Shown here piece after piece: positions 23,620-34,560 of a DNA stretch of 64,000 bases. Below the pieces are notes generated by a model. It was not told the origin of the DNA. It did not search any database and saw only the letters and a program-made list of their open reading frames with translations. A program made the position numbers and the translations under genes. Source of the stretch: Blattamonas nauphoetae (Eukaryota; Preaxostyla; Oxymonadida). The stretch's first letter is position 1; every line of letters begins with the position of its first letter. The stretch is taken from assembly GCA_033064195.1 (NCBI GenBank), contig JARBJD010000013.1, positions 310,001 through 374,000 on the forward strand, written 5' to 3'.

Positions 23620-24648
23620 ATGAGTTCCATCGACACGATGTTCCCCTCTGCCGTGTGTCGACGTTTTTGGCCGTTTACATCACCTCCCTCATTCGCATCC
23701 ATCACCTTCAAGAACAAACTCACAATCTCTGAAGCGTCCAAGTATTCCCAATCCCTAGTCCAATTTCTCCGAGATGGATACATTATGACCGATACTTTTC
23801 AGGAATATGCCTGCTTTCTCCTCCAATATCTCCAACCAGTCTCGCCAGATAGTTTCTCGTCTGTTCAAGTTCTCCTTGATCTGATTCCAACCCCCACTCA
23901 CGGTCCAGATGGTTTTCTCGATTCAATATTTACCCTCTTGCAGCCCAATTTACCCAGAATTACCCAACTCGTCTTCGAACTCCTGAACGAGACATTCTCT
24001 TTCGTTCCACTCCCTCTCAAACTGGCCGTCATGGAGAACGGTTTCTTTGGCCGATTCCTCCTCTTTATCCGACCAATGCTTGAAACTTTCGCCTCCAATC
24101 CCCTCCACAAACTCATGCTTCGATTTGTGGAGAGTTTTGTCGTCACAACTGGCGCCCTCCGACGAGATGATGTCCCTGCTGAGGTTGACATTGGATTGGC
24201 CTTTGAGCTGATATTCAAGACTGTTCTGGTGCCCAGTGGCCCTTATATGTCTGATGTATTCAACAATCGACTCAAATTGTCGGACGACGATACACGCTTC
24301 TGGATGATGCGATTAGCTGGATATCTTCTGCAGATGTATCCACACTATTCTCGACCATCCATGCTGATGAATATTCATCACCTTACCCTCTCAGTCACAA
24401 GCGTGATCTCGATCTACACCCATGAACAGTCAATCTGGGCTATCCTCCACGAAATCCGCCGTTTCTTCTCCCTTTGGGACACCCCCCAATTTTCCTTCCG
24501 CTGGGAAGGATATATGGGAATTCTGAAGCTTCGTGAGGAAGGGATTGAGGACGCCATCTCGACGACGAGTTATGTTGACACAGACGGGTTCTACGGGAAC
24601 TGGATCAGAGACACCTCGCAAGCTTTGGTTGGCGCGATGGGCGGCTGA
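23620..24648 (+). CDS. Small-family helical-repeat protein (342 aa)
   Basis: Starts at ATG (MSSIDTMFPSAV) and ends TGA. Predicted all-helical, with the small-family N-terminal signature SLVQFLRDGYIMTDTFQEYA (residues ~45-65; paralogs have SLV-S/A-M/I-V/I-R/K-D/N-G) followed by repeated Leu-rich helices such as FLDSIFTLLQPNLPRITQLV. Near the end it carries LREEGIEDAIS, the superfamily's L-x-x-E-G-x-x-D signature. No signal peptide, membrane span or catalytic motif. It is the most divergent small-family member here and lies head-to-tail after copy 3. A scaffold or binding role is inferred from fold only. Confidence 0.75.
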   Translation: MSSIDTMFPSAVCRRFWPFTSPPSFASITFKNKLTISEASKYSQSLVQFLRDGYIMTDTFQEYACFLLQYLQPVSPDSFSSVQVLLDLIPTPTHGPDGFLDSIFTLLQPNLPRITQLVFELLNETFSFVPLPLKLAVMENGFFGRFLLFIRPMLETFASNPLHKLMLRFVESFVVTTGALRRDDVPAEVDIGLAFELIFKTVLVPSGPYMSDVFNNRLKLSDDDTRFWMMRLAGYLLQMYPHYSRPSMLMNIHHLTLSVTSVISIYTHEQSIWAILHEIRRFFSLWDTPQFSFRWEGYMGILKLREEGIEDAISTTSYVDTDGFYGNWIRDTSQALVGAMGG

Positions 24649-25271
24649 GGAATTTCGATCAATTGAAGCGCCATGTCGGATGTCTCTCATTTGGACAATT
24701 GTGGCCCGTCACTCCGCCAACGTGAATTGATATTGAAGCAAGTTAAGGCTACCGTCCGAAGTACGGCAAATCTCTGTCCTGTAAGTCATCATTGGCCGAT
24801 TATTTGATGAGAGAATGATCTGGCTCATCAACACCCATCGCCACCCACAAATTCCAGTATATTATTCACCAAGTTCAGGTTGTTCATGTTTCGTCAACGG
24901 AATGGTCTTTATCATCACCATTTGACTCCTTGAAGGTCACGAACAACCAATCTCAACAGCCCTCGCCCAAAACGTAGAAAGCCTCTGATCGTTCTTTCTC
25001 TCTCTCTCTCTTACAATATATCGCTCCCCTTCTCTCGCAGATACAAGTTAATTCGCAAATACGAGTACCTGTAGCCGATTTCTATGTTTGGCAGAAAGAT
25101 TCCATAACTTTGCATTCTTATTTTGATTTATGTCACGACTTCACATTCGAGAATGTGGAATTTATCAAAATCATTCTCAATACCGTTCATGCTTCAGGGA
25201 TGATCCTGATCGTCCCAACAAACTCTTTTACGCAATTGTCCCAAGAATAGAAAAGTTAAAATAATTCAACA
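24649..25271. other. Intergenic stretch with a small-family 3' remnant and a CT run
   Basis: No gene was found. Bases 24945-24993 (CAACCAATCTCAACAG, TCGCCCAA, AAAGCCTCTGA) match the 3' flank of the next gene (26357-26404), as if the tail of a lost paralog remains here. A (CT)n run lies at about 25000-25020. Confidence 0.5.
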
Positions 25272-26317
25272 ATGATCTCCTTAGACGGTATCCATCATTT
25301 CATCCTCATTGTCAACTAATTCTTCCAGAAGACTCTCCATTCTTGAAATGGAATCCAGATGAATCCCTCACAGCTGCTTCAATTGCACAAATTTTCATGT
25401 CTCTCGTATCAATGGTCAGAGATGGCTACAAGTTAGATGAGGAACTTGTCAGTAAAGCATCAAAGTTCCTTTCTTCGGACATGCGGACACTCGCTTTCAC
25501 CTTCGACGATTTTTTGAAGTCACTTGGACGAGATTCCACAGACCCCGCTGCAGCGTTTGTGGAATCGACAACTGTGCTCATATCTTCATCACATCCATCG
25601 ATATTCAAGGCTTCTCTGTCATTCATTTCCACCAATCTCTATTGGTGTTCGCCATTAAACTACCTGTCACTCGTCTCCTCCAAACTCATTCCCAGAATAC
25701 TCTCTACACGTTTTCTGCGGAATTTCTCTGTGATCGAAGATCATGACATCCTGAAATACACACTCTTTATTGTCGAAAGGATCTTGAGGATCACCTCCAC
25801 TGACATTCTTCAATACCTCTCCACTACTTCCAACTCTGACCCTCAATCAATCCGAAATGTGGCACTGCATGAAGTTTTGACCCCAATTGAGCCATCTCTC
25901 GTCCAGATCAGTCGCAATCATCACATCTCATCATGGATCACTGAATGCGAAGACACACTCAAATTACTATCCACAATCTTTAAAGCGGGTGCCTTCCACC
26001 AACCAACACTGCATTTCATTTGTTCTTCAAGCATCCCAATGGCCTTCCAATCACTTCTCTCGAAAGTGGAAAACGAATACACCAATCGATGCATCATCTG
26101 GACTCTAACCAATAATATCAACACATGGACGACCGATGGAGCCGACACTGTGGTCAGAGGGAGAATATTGTGGCAAACACTGGAACGAGAAGGGATCCGA
26201 GATCATCTCGAACAAACACTGCTTCAAAACAATTCATCCGATGATGGATATTTTATGGGTATCCGCTCATTCGAGGCCATGAAATATTTGGGAATGAACT
26301 CTCCTCTGTCTCAATAA
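25272..26317 (+). CDS. Small-family helical-repeat protein with a 16-nt first exon
   Basis: Exon 1 is 25272-25287 (ATG ATC TCC TTA GAC G), the intron is 25288-25328 (41 nt, GTATCC...CTAATTCTTCCAG, phase 1), and exon 2 is 25329-26317 ending TAA. The spliced start reads MISLDEDSPFLKWNPDES, matching the same structure in the gene at 31623 (MICSDEYSPFLKWNPKD). Without splicing the frame has no ATG start. The product of about 334 residues has the signature SLVSMVRDGYKLDEEL and repeats such as VESTTVLISSSHPSIFKASL, and ends TLEREGIRDHLEQTLL, then YLGMNSPLSQ. The 3' flank (26357-26404) is shared with the remnant at 24945. A sister of the 31623 gene, probably by duplication. Confidence 0.8.
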
Positions 26318-27460
26318 ATCATTCCTGCGAACTCCACAACGCTTCAGTTGTCCACATCTCAACCAATCTCAACAGTCTTCGCCCAATGAATGCAAAGCCT
26401 CTGAGAGACCTTTCACACCGAATGACTTTAACCAGTTCTTCAACACTTCACAAGTGTCCAACAGAAAACACTTCGTATTCCGATAAACAGAGAAAAGTAG
26501 TGTGGAAGAATGTTGCAGGACTAAAGTAGAAGATGCAGCCATTTTCGGGCTGCTCTCCGCAAGAGCCTGCCGTGTCTATCCCTTCTTTTGGACTCTTCAT
26601 TTCACAGCGAAAAGAGAGTGTGGTTTCGGGAATCTTAGCGACAAGAAGACGTGCTATGGACAACGAGATATTTGAAGAAAGGGTTGATGAATCTCGATCG
26701 AGATTGAACAATCGGCAAGACACGGTTGTGAAATAGGTGACGGTAAATGGAAGAGACAACAAAATCAGCAGAAGAGTAGTGTAAAAAGTGGACAAGTGAT
26801 GAAGAAAAAGGCAAGGGTAAAAGCTGGGGAGAGTTTGAAAGGGACTCTCAGAGAGAAAGAGGAGACTGATGGAAGAAGACAAATGAAGATGTTCTGTGCG
26901 CAGAAAGAGAAATAACAGAATGAATGAAGTCACGTGTGACGAAAACACATATGACTTTTCAAGTAATCATTTCAGGAAACAAATGATGTTGATCAAAGGC
27001 TAAATGGTATTTTCTTGGCCCAGAATCATCTGGAGTGAAATGGAAAACAATGAAATTTAGCTAAGCAGACGCAAAAAAGGACCTGGTTGCGTTGGCAACT
27101 GAATAATAAGACAGTTGATTTGACTAGTGATGTTGGTTCCTGTGAATTCTCTCCGAAAAGCCATCGCAGTGGAGTGTGCAATATGATGGATTTGAGCAGT
27201 GCTCCAGTGGGTATTTGAGTGGCAGACTGTCAAGAAATGATGATGTTGAATCCAATTTGGACTAAGATGCTGTGCGTCAATGGCGAAAGACCGAATTTGA
27301 AATGTCGTGTCGAATAGTTGTGAGAATGACGGTTGACGATGAAAGGAGTGAGAAATATGAGTGGAAACAATGAAATAGTGAAGAAAAGACATCAGAGACG
27401 TCTGAAAGTGTGAGGGAATGGTTTGACCTGAGAATAGTTGTGGGTGGTTCGATTATGGCT
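26318..27460. other. Intergenic stretch without a convincing gene
   Basis: Apart from the shared 3' flank at 26357-26404 nothing could be supported. Minus-strand frames at 26948-26448 and 27392-27057 are open but Ser/Phe/Leu-rich by composition, with no similarity to neighbours. Confidence 0.4.
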
Positions 27461-28525
27461 TTATCCTCGTTGATGAATGTTCATTCCATACAAGCTGTTC
27501 AATTTGGTTGAATAGCTAACAATGTATCCTTCCCTTGGCTGACTTCTGACTGACTGAAGCATTTGTTCGATCTGATCTTCGGACCCTTCCATTCGCAGAG
27601 ATCGATTGATTATCGTCCCCATTCGGCGAATTTCCTTGTCATGTTTGTCCCATTCTTCTTGGGCATCGGCTATTTCACCAAGGAAGCAAGCACGTGATTC
27701 ATCAGAGTCGTTGAAATCGTTGGAAGTAATCATTGTGAAAATGAGAGGCAGATCCAGAACATAATCCATTGTTGGTTGATAAAACGGACAGATTAGGATG
27801 ATTTGAGCAACACATGTCATGAAGTCAGGCCAAAAAACGTGATCGATGAACACGGTGCGAGTATGACATATTTGGCGAATATAATCCTTTGATGGAAGCA
27901 GAACATGTTTCAAAAGTGTCTCATGAACTGCCTGCTGCTCAGTATGGTCATCAATTTCAGCATATGCATCGTTCGATGGTGTGGCAAGCCAGAGGAACCG
28001 ACCGATGATGGAAAGAAGATCTGAGTGGATGTTTTGAGGATATTTGAATGATCGAGTGAGTGGTTGCAGAGACGAGATGAGCTGAGGGACCAGATCAGCG
28101 TTGAGGAGGCCGAATTGTACATTCCGAGAACACATCGGGACCAGATGGTTGATCGTGTACAGTGTTGTCTCAACGATGGTTATATTGTCTGTAGAAAGGA
28201 GTATGTTGATCGTAGTCACGAATGTTTGGAAGGCTTCATGAGGTAGCGAAGGTGCAAGGGCAAGGACGAATGAATCGCATTCATTGAGGCTGAAAGTTCT
28301 GAGTTGCCGAAAAAAGAGGTCTGCTTTCTCCTGCAAAGCATCAGAAAACGAATGACCATTCTTGATTATGGCCACAAGGGAGAGGAAGACTGTTGATTGG
28401 TCAGTACTTGACTCAATGTACTTTTCATCTTAATTCACGAAGTCTAAAAAGTCAAAATGAAATGAAAGACAGGTATGAAAGATACCAGAGGGAGAACGTG
28501 CAGATAAGACATTCGTTGAAGGCAT
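27461..28525 (-). CDS. Small-family helical-repeat protein, one short intron
   Basis: Exon 2 (28428-27461) reads DEKYIESSTDQSTVFLSLV, AIIKNGHSFSDALQEKADLF, Leu-rich helices and then MEGSEDQIEQMLQSV and NSLYGMNIHQRG, the small-family pattern. It has no ATG near its start. A 5' exon fits: ATG at 28525 (MPSTNVLSARSPS), intron from 28485 (GTATCT), phase 1 like the sisters at 25272 and 31623. Two 3' splice sites are possible: 28429 (57 nt), which leaves the frame open, or 28444 (42 nt), which fits the usual branch-to-AG spacing better but reads TAA four codons later. The first is preferred as it gives a whole protein of about 336 residues. It is antisense to its neighbours. Confidence 0.6.
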
Positions 28526-28680
28526 AGGATGTGACATTCTTCGGTGGATGACGAAATGGCAAATCAATGGTCGGATCCGTTGTCCACTCTTATGAAAGTA
28601 TCGCAAGACCCTCTCTGGATGTGCAACCCTGTTCTTATGTCCTGAAAGTCTGTTTAGTGAGCCTTTTCTGGAGGAAGCAT

Positions 28681-29079
28681 CAGTCATTCCGGCTTCCGGT
28701 ATTTGGTTCTCGTTTTTTTCAAGGAAAGGGTTGATCTCAAGTTGTCCGCGAATTTAAGAAAAATAAAAAATTAGAGCAGTGGGTGACATTGATATGATCA
28801 CATGAGATGGTTGTTCGTTCCTCAATTTCTATTTCTTCCTGCTGAAGACAGTGTGGAGTCTGCTCAACTGGACTCAAGTTGAAATTATGGATTGATCTCA
28901 ATCTGACCCCATTGACGATTGCTTTATTTTCTTTCTAGCATCACTTGTTCAATAATTACTGGTCTTTCCTGCTGTTTCATTGAAGAATGATAAATAGAAA
29001 TGGAATTGAAAGCTCGTTCTCATTGATCGCCCCTTTCTTGTTTTTTTTAAGTACCAAATACCGGAAGCCGGAATGACTG
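28681..29079. mobile_element. 399-bp MITE-like element with 26-bp inverted ends
   Basis: CAGTCATTCCGGCTTCCGGT plus ATTTGG at 28681-28706 is exactly inverted at 29054-29079. AT flanks both ends, so a 2-bp duplication is possible but not proven. The interior is AT-rich and has no gene. Confidence 0.65.
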
Positions 29080-29215
29080 ATTCTTGGTGGTTGATCAAAC
29101 AAAAATCACTCGAATGGTCGACTGGAGTGCTTGATCGTTTCCGTCGTAGTTTCTCAGATCTTTCAAAGAAAGTTTCAAATGGTTTTCAATGGTGTGAAAC
29201 AAAATTAAGTGTGTT

Positions 29216-29393
29216 TGGAGAAAAGCGAGTTGGAGAAATGGTGAAAGGGTGGTGAAAACAATGTTTCGTCACGAGAAACAAAAGAGAATTGTGGGATGTG
29301 GGTGAAAAAGGAGGAATTGGGCGATGGGGGATCTTGTGGGATGATTGAAAGGCGTTATTTCATTCTTTTTCTGTCCTTGCTCCTTCTGCTCTA
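29216..29393 (-). repeat. Duplicated 3' flank of two minus-strand small-family genes
   Basis: About 180 bp here (GCGAGTTGGA, GTGGTGAAAACAATGT, ACGAGAAACAAAAGAGAATT, ATCTTGTGGGATGATTGA, CGTTATTTCATTCTTTTTCT) recur at 30898-31069. Each block lies just downstream of a minus-strand small-family gene, so flank and gene were duplicated together. Confidence 0.7.
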
Positions 29394-30764
29394 TTAGTGC
29401 TTCGGGAGGTTCATTGGAAGGAATGGATTCAATTGAATCCCAACGTATGCCAATATATCTCCCCCATCTCCTCGGGGATCGCGTTCCAGCATTTGTTCAA
29501 TCACATCTTCGAACCCCTCCATTCTCATGCATCGAAGGACGATCCGTGCGTATTGACGAACGTTTCTGCCTTTTTTGTTCCATTCCTCCTGGGTTCTGCG
29601 AGTTTCAAATAGAAAGTGCCATACAGACATGTCATGGTCACACAACGTGATTGCGCTTGTGATCGAAAGAAATACAGGCAGTTTCAGAACAAAGTCCATT
29701 GCTGGTTGATTGTACGCAGATATTCGGAAGAGTCGCCCTAAAAGGGTCATAAGTTCGAAAGAGTGATCTGGATCGTTCATCGAATGCCTGTTGACACACA
29801 CGTGGTGAATGTATCCTTCAGATGGGATGAGAACCCGAATCAAGACTGTGTCGACAATTGCTTGTTGTTCTGACGACTGAGCAAGTCTTTGGCCGATGAG
29901 AGGATTTGGGAATGAATGTCGGAGCAATGAAAACAAAGTTCTGATGAGAGAATCGTGTATTTCTTTGTTATCCGCAAAAGAAAGAGATAGTGGATTGAGA
30001 GATGTGAAAATGTGGGGTATCAGATCGGTTCTGATGAGCTTGAGAACGAGTGGATGAGAACAGTTTCCGATGAATCTATTGAGCATGAATAAAGTTGCTT
30101 TGATGATTTCATGGTTGTGAATTGAAACTAGTGTTACAATTGAATCACTAAATTCATCCAGATCTTCATCAAGGGATGATTGGACGATATCATTGATGAT
30201 CTGATCAGTGATGGCAGGCGGTGGCACACGGGGGATGATATCATTGCCTGCGGCAGGTGGTGGAATAATATCGGGAATAAATGGATCGGGTGAGGTTGGT
30301 GGTGAAGGATAGCCGTCTTCAAATGGATCGGGTGAAGACAGGAAGTCGTCCTCGAACGGATCGGTTGAGGATGGTGGTGAGATAAAGTCGTCCATGAATC
30401 CATTGGCTGTGGGAGGCGGTGGTAGAAAGGGATGGATGAATTGATTCGGCGCGGCAGGCTGTTGCGCAATTGTGTGGATGATTCGATCGGCGTTGGATTC
30501 CGATAGCTGGATTTGATCAAGAAGATTCACTGCTTTCTTTTCTAATGTTTCATCAAACGGATGTCCATCCCTGATTGTTTGAACAAGGGATTGAAAAAGT
30601 GAAAATTTCTCCGTTTCGGATTGTATTGGATTTCCATCCCACGTTACGAATACTAAATCAAGTGAATTCACAGGAAATAGCACACTGGAATGAGAATGTT
30701 CAGTCGCGACGGTTGATGTCGAGAGTTGTTCACTCATGGAATTGTGACTCAGTCTTGTAAACAT
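29394..30764 (-). CDS. Small-family helical-repeat protein with a DPF-rich insert (456 aa)
   Basis: Starts at ATG (MFTRLSHNSMSEQLST), ends TAA-side of NLPKH. The core is the small-family pattern: SLVQTIRDGHPFDETLEKKA, then SIVTLVSIHNHEIIKATLFM, AQSSEQQAIVDTVLIRVLIP and the C-terminal CMRMEGFEDVIEQML and FLPMNLPKH. It differs from its sisters by an 85-residue Pro/Asp/Ser-rich insert (about residues 105-190) with repeats of the type DPFEDDF/DPFEDGY; DPF occurs at 135, 146 and 160. DPF is the tripeptide bound by AP-2 appendage domains in endocytic proteins, so a link to clathrin coats can be imagined, but the repeat is also just a simple in-frame minisatellite. A truncated sister lies at 31070-31615. 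Confidence 0.75.
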   Translation of the reverse strand: MFTRLSHNSMSEQLSTSTVATEHSHSSVLFPVNSLDLVFVTWDGNPIQSETEKFSLFQSLVQTIRDGHPFDETLEKKAVNLLDQIQLSESNADRIIHTIAQQPAAPNQFIHPFLPPPPTANGFMDDFISPPSSTDPFEDDFLSSPDPFEDGYPSPPTSPDPFIPDIIPPPAAGNDIIPRVPPPAITDQIINDIVQSSLDEDLDEFSDSIVTLVSIHNHEIIKATLFMLNRFIGNCSHPLVLKLIRTDLIPHIFTSLNPLSLSFADNKEIHDSLIRTLFSLLRHSFPNPLIGQRLAQSSEQQAIVDTVLIRVLIPSEGYIHHVCVNRHSMNDPDHSFELMTLLGRLFRISAYNQPAMDFVLKLPVFLSITSAITLCDHDMSVWHFLFETRRTQEEWNKKGRNVRQYARIVLRCMRMEGFEDVIEQMLERDPRGDGGDILAYVGIQLNPFLPMNLPKH

Positions 30765-31069
30765 TGTTATGGGTTGAAGAAAAAAAAACCGTCTGATTTG
30801 TCGTTATGTCTTTTTTAAGCACTTAGAACTTGGCACAAAAAAGGATTTGAGTGTGACAGTGTCTTGTGAGATGTGAAACAAAATGATGGATATTTGGTGA
30901 ATAGCGAGTTGGAAAAAGGCTGAAAGTGTGGTGAAAACAATGTCTCATCACGAGAAACAAAAGAGAATTGTGGGGTGTGGGTGAAAAAGAAGGATCTGGG
31001 CAGTGGAGTATCTTGTGGGATGATTGAGGGACGTTATTTCATTCTTTTTCTTCACTCGTTCCTTCTGCT

Positions 31070-31615
31070 CTAGAACCGCATCGGGAGGTTAATTCCAAGC
31101 GATATACTCTCATATTTCATGTGACGTATCGTCAGTATTCCCCGTGTTAGTTTTCCTTCTTGTCCTAGCATTTGCTCGCACCAGTCTTCGAAACCCTCCA
31201 TTTTCAGGCATCTTAGAACAGTAAGTGCGGATTCACGAACATCTCTGCCATTTCTGTCCCATTCATGTTGGTTTGGTACAGTTTGGTGGACAACTATCCT
31301 GCGCGATAGGCTATCATCACAAATCGTCACCGAGCTTGCCAACGTTGGTAAAACAGGCAGAGCGAGAACAAAATCCATTGTTTGTGGGTTGTATGGACAG
31401 ATTTTGATGATTTGAGCCAATATGCGAACCAATATGAACAATAGATCGGTATCGATCATCGCTTTCCAGTTTGCACACAGATGGAGAATGTATCTCTCAG
31501 ATGGGAGGAGAACCTGTTGAAGGATTGTGTCATGAACGGCTTGACTTTCTGTCTGGCTATTAATATCTGGAGTTGACTCAATGACGTTAGGTGCGTTCTT
31601 ATTGGTGAAGTCGAA
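31070..31615 (-). pseudogene. 5'-truncated small-family gene
   Basis: The minus strand is open from 31615 to TAG-side at 31070 and matches the C-terminal ~180 residues of the 29394 gene: ESQAVHDTILQQVLLPSERY against EQQAIVDTVLIRVLIPSEGY, NPQTMDFVLALP, and CLKMEGFEDWCEQMLG then LGINLPMRF. An in-frame TAA (31618-31616) and the plus-strand gene starting at 31623 replace its N-terminal ~270 residues. The copy was probably cut when the head-to-head neighbour was placed there. A shortened product from ATG at 31459 is possible but lacks the family signature. Confidence 0.75.
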
Positions 31616-31622
31616 TTAACAG

Positions 31623-32688
31623 ATGATCTGTTCAGATGGTATCCCCTTCATGTCCTCGTCATCATTCTCGTCTGATTGATTCAGAGTATTCTCCATTCCT
31701 GAAATGGAATCCAAAAGATCCAGTCACAGTTGATTCTGCTGGACGCGTCTTCATCTCTCTTGTTTCGATGGTCAGAGATGGCTACCAATTTGATGAGGGG
31801 CTTCTTCAGAAATCAAAAACGTTCTTCTCTTCGATCGCCTCGAGTTTCCATAGTTCATTCAACTCCTCACAGCACTTCGATGGTTTATTGAAGGCCATTG
31901 GACAAGACTCATCAAACCCCACTGCTGTGTTTGTAGATTCGATAATTGTACTCCTATCGTCATCTCATCACTCAATATTCAAGACCACTCTGACATTCAT
32001 TCACACATGCCCGTCTTGGTGTTCATCATCAACCCACCTGACCCTTATCTCCTCCGAACTCATTCCCGGAATCATTTCAACACCTCACTTGCGTGATCTT
32101 TCTGTGATTGCGGATCAGGACATCCTAAAGATCATTCTGGCGATTTACAAAGTTGGCGTCAGCATTTACTCCGACAATCTTCATTCTCTCGACACCATTT
32201 TCAACATTGACCCTCACTCAATCCGACATGTGGTACTACATGAAGTGTTGATGCCGATGGAACCATCTCTCGTCCAGATCAGTCGCAATCCTCACCTTTT
32301 GTCGTGGCTCGTTGAATATAAAGGAACATTGTACCTGCTGGTCGATATCTTTAAAGCGGGTGCCTTTCACCGACCGATCCTGGATTTCATTTGTTCTTCT
32401 CGCATCCCAATGGCCTTCCAATCACTTCTCTCAAAAGTGGAACACGAAGAAACCCATCAATTCATCACCTGGCTCCTGTACCACAATTGCGACATATGGA
32501 AACGCGATGGAGCGGAAACTGCGGACAGAGTGAGAATATTGTTGCAGACACTGGAACAAGAAGGGTTCAGAGATCATCTCGAACAAACACTGCTTCACGA
32601 CAAGTCGTCGGTGTATGGACGCTATGTGGGATACTATTCATTCCACTTTCTTCGAACTTTGGGAGTGAACACTCCTATACCACTGTAA
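31623..32688 (+). CDS. Small-family helical-repeat protein with a 16-nt first exon (sister of 25272)
   Basis: Exon 1 is 31623-31638 (ATG ATC TGT TCA GAT G), the intron 31639-31684 (46 nt, GTATCC...CTGATTGATTCAG, phase 1), exon 2 31685-32688 ending TAA. The spliced start is MICSDEYSPFLKWNPKD. An unspliced ATG at 31636 also gives an open frame, but the aligned sister has ACG there and only the spliced start is common to both. The product of about 339 residues has SLVSMVRDGYQFDEGLLQKS, DSIIVLLSSSHHSIFKTTL, and the C-terminal TLEQEGFRDHLEQTLL and LGVNTPIPL. Only 7 bp separate its ATG from the broken end of the minus-strand pseudogene, so its promoter must lie in the leader or within that pseudogene. 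Confidence 0.8.
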
Positions 32689-32745
32689 CTCTCTTCTGAA
32701 GGCCAACTTCACAACACGATCTGGGCGATTCTCTTTGAAAGGTCG

Positions 32746-32990
32746 CAAAACACTATGGTGCGTCCCAAAAAATCATTTTTTGCACAATTACCGTTCATCT
32801 GTTTAGTCGACAGAAAAAGAGTGAATTACTGGATTTCAAGTAGGATCGCGTTCGATAAAGCCATTTTTTGATCCGGACACTTTTGCACACTTTTTATCAC
32901 AGAACAAGTTGAAAAATGGAGAAATGATGTAAAACAACGTAAAAACCCTATTCTGTGTGAGAGAACCAATACAAATACATCTATTGAAGA
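32746..32990. repeat. Dispersed ~230-bp repeat, first copy
   Basis: AAAACACTATGGTGCGTCCC followed by an A/T run, GATCGCGTTCGATAAAGCC and ATGATGTAAAACAACGTAAA recur, diverged, at 34786-34980 in the same orientation. The two copies lie 2 kb apart. No coding content; probably an old non-autonomous element. Confidence 0.55.
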
Positions 32991-33699
32991 AAAAGACGTG
33001 AAAAGTGCGGATCGGAAGATTCGACAAGATTGATGAATTTAGACTTAAGAATTGGAGAGACATATCCAATTAAGGTGGTTTGAGATATAAAGTGAAGGGA
33101 AATTGAGATTGATCTGAATTAGAGGACAAGGAGGACGATCAACAAGTCCGTGTCAGTTTGTGATCTATAAGATGAGAAATTCATGACAAAAGATACATGA
33201 TCGAGTGAAAACAGGAGAAAGCATCAGATAGGTGAACAGGCCAGATTGTTTTCTGCCTGTTAGACACGATCCGTCTCACCTGAAAAAAGTGCTGAGTGTC
33301 TGTCAATGTGAACGAAATAAATGACACAAACCAAAAGAATCGCATGCAATACACGGTATAAGGTCGGTTCAATCATCGATCTGACCGATTAAAGTTGTTT
33401 GATGGAGAATGAGTCACCTGATCTTTGAATTTGTAGAAAAGTGAGTGAAAATGAAAAAAAGAGATAATATAAACCTTCAAGATGGAGATTTTGATTGTTC
33501 CTGGGAGATGAATAGCTTTCTCAACGATCTTTCAAATGTTGACGGAGTTGTAACGCACGCGTCCTTTCATTCAGAATCGCCCATCTCTCCGATGCAACAA
33601 TTTCATGGCCATCCTCGATGAGACTATGGCGAACAGAGATTTATTCAAATTCTGCTTCTCTCTCCTATTCACTCGGATTCTGATCTCAAAACATGATTA

Positions 33700-34560
33700 T
33701 TCAGTCTGGCTCACCGTCTCGCCCACATCGATGTGATCTCACCTGCTCAAAACAGTAAATCACGTTCTGTTCCACTTTTCTCCAGCGACAGGCTGATTTT
33801 TGTGGAATGCCACCGTTTCTCAGGAATTTGATTGCGTTAGTATGGTGAAAGTGACATCGTGAAAAAGGAATCTTCCGATTCCTTGGACACGTGTCTCCGG
33901 AACTTGGATTGGCGTGCAGCTGTCTGGTTCTGCTGGGGCACTCCGAAACACGGTGCGTGCATAAAACAACATCGGGGTTGACTTCTTTGGCCGAACTGGA
34001 CTTTGAACGCGTGCCTGTCCACAGCAGCCGATCTCCTCGACGCCCCAATCGCATCGGTGTTTGCCCTTCTCATCTCTGAACATCTTGCGAAGTTCAATCT
34101 CCAAACAACTCTAAAAATAAGTGATTCGGAAACTAACTCTCGCTTCTGTTCTGATCCATCACCGAACTCACCTCCTTCTTGTCCCACAAGACTTTAAGCA
34201 CATCCCTGCCCTCACTCCCATCGCATGCACCCCCTCTTCCTTCGTCCAAATGATCCAAACACGAAAACTGTTCAGAGAAAGAATTCGGAAGAAGACGGAA
34301 TCCCTCGCCTTCCACACAATCACTTCATGCGCCAGCCATCGCCTTGTCTTCAGCCATCGCACAATCTGGCTCTGCACCGAACGCTTCACAATCGCGCTCC
34401 ATGGCGAGTGTTTGCTCCAAAGCTCAGTGATCAGAGCTGGAATGCTGCTGTAATGAATGAAGCGATCTGGAAGGAATTTCTCTCGCGGAAGAATGAACGA
34501 AAGATAATGCTTGACTGGCAACGAGCTCGAGCTCCACATCCGGTGCTCAGAAAGTGATTC
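33700..34560. other. Coding-like remnant of unknown identity between two repeats
   Basis: Plus-strand frames such as 34225-34557 (ending MNEAIWKEFLSRKNERKIML, DWQRARAPHPVLRK) and 34121-34453 (TIWLCTERFTIALHGECLLQ), and minus-strand frames over the same bases, are open. Nothing decides between them and no paralog is present in the window. The flanks 32991-33700 and 34981-35665 show no gene. Confidence 0.25.

Noticed and set aside
26448-26948. Minus-strand gene of 166 codons
   Set aside because: Low-complexity Ser/Leu/Phe composition, no similarity to any neighbour, no supporting signals.
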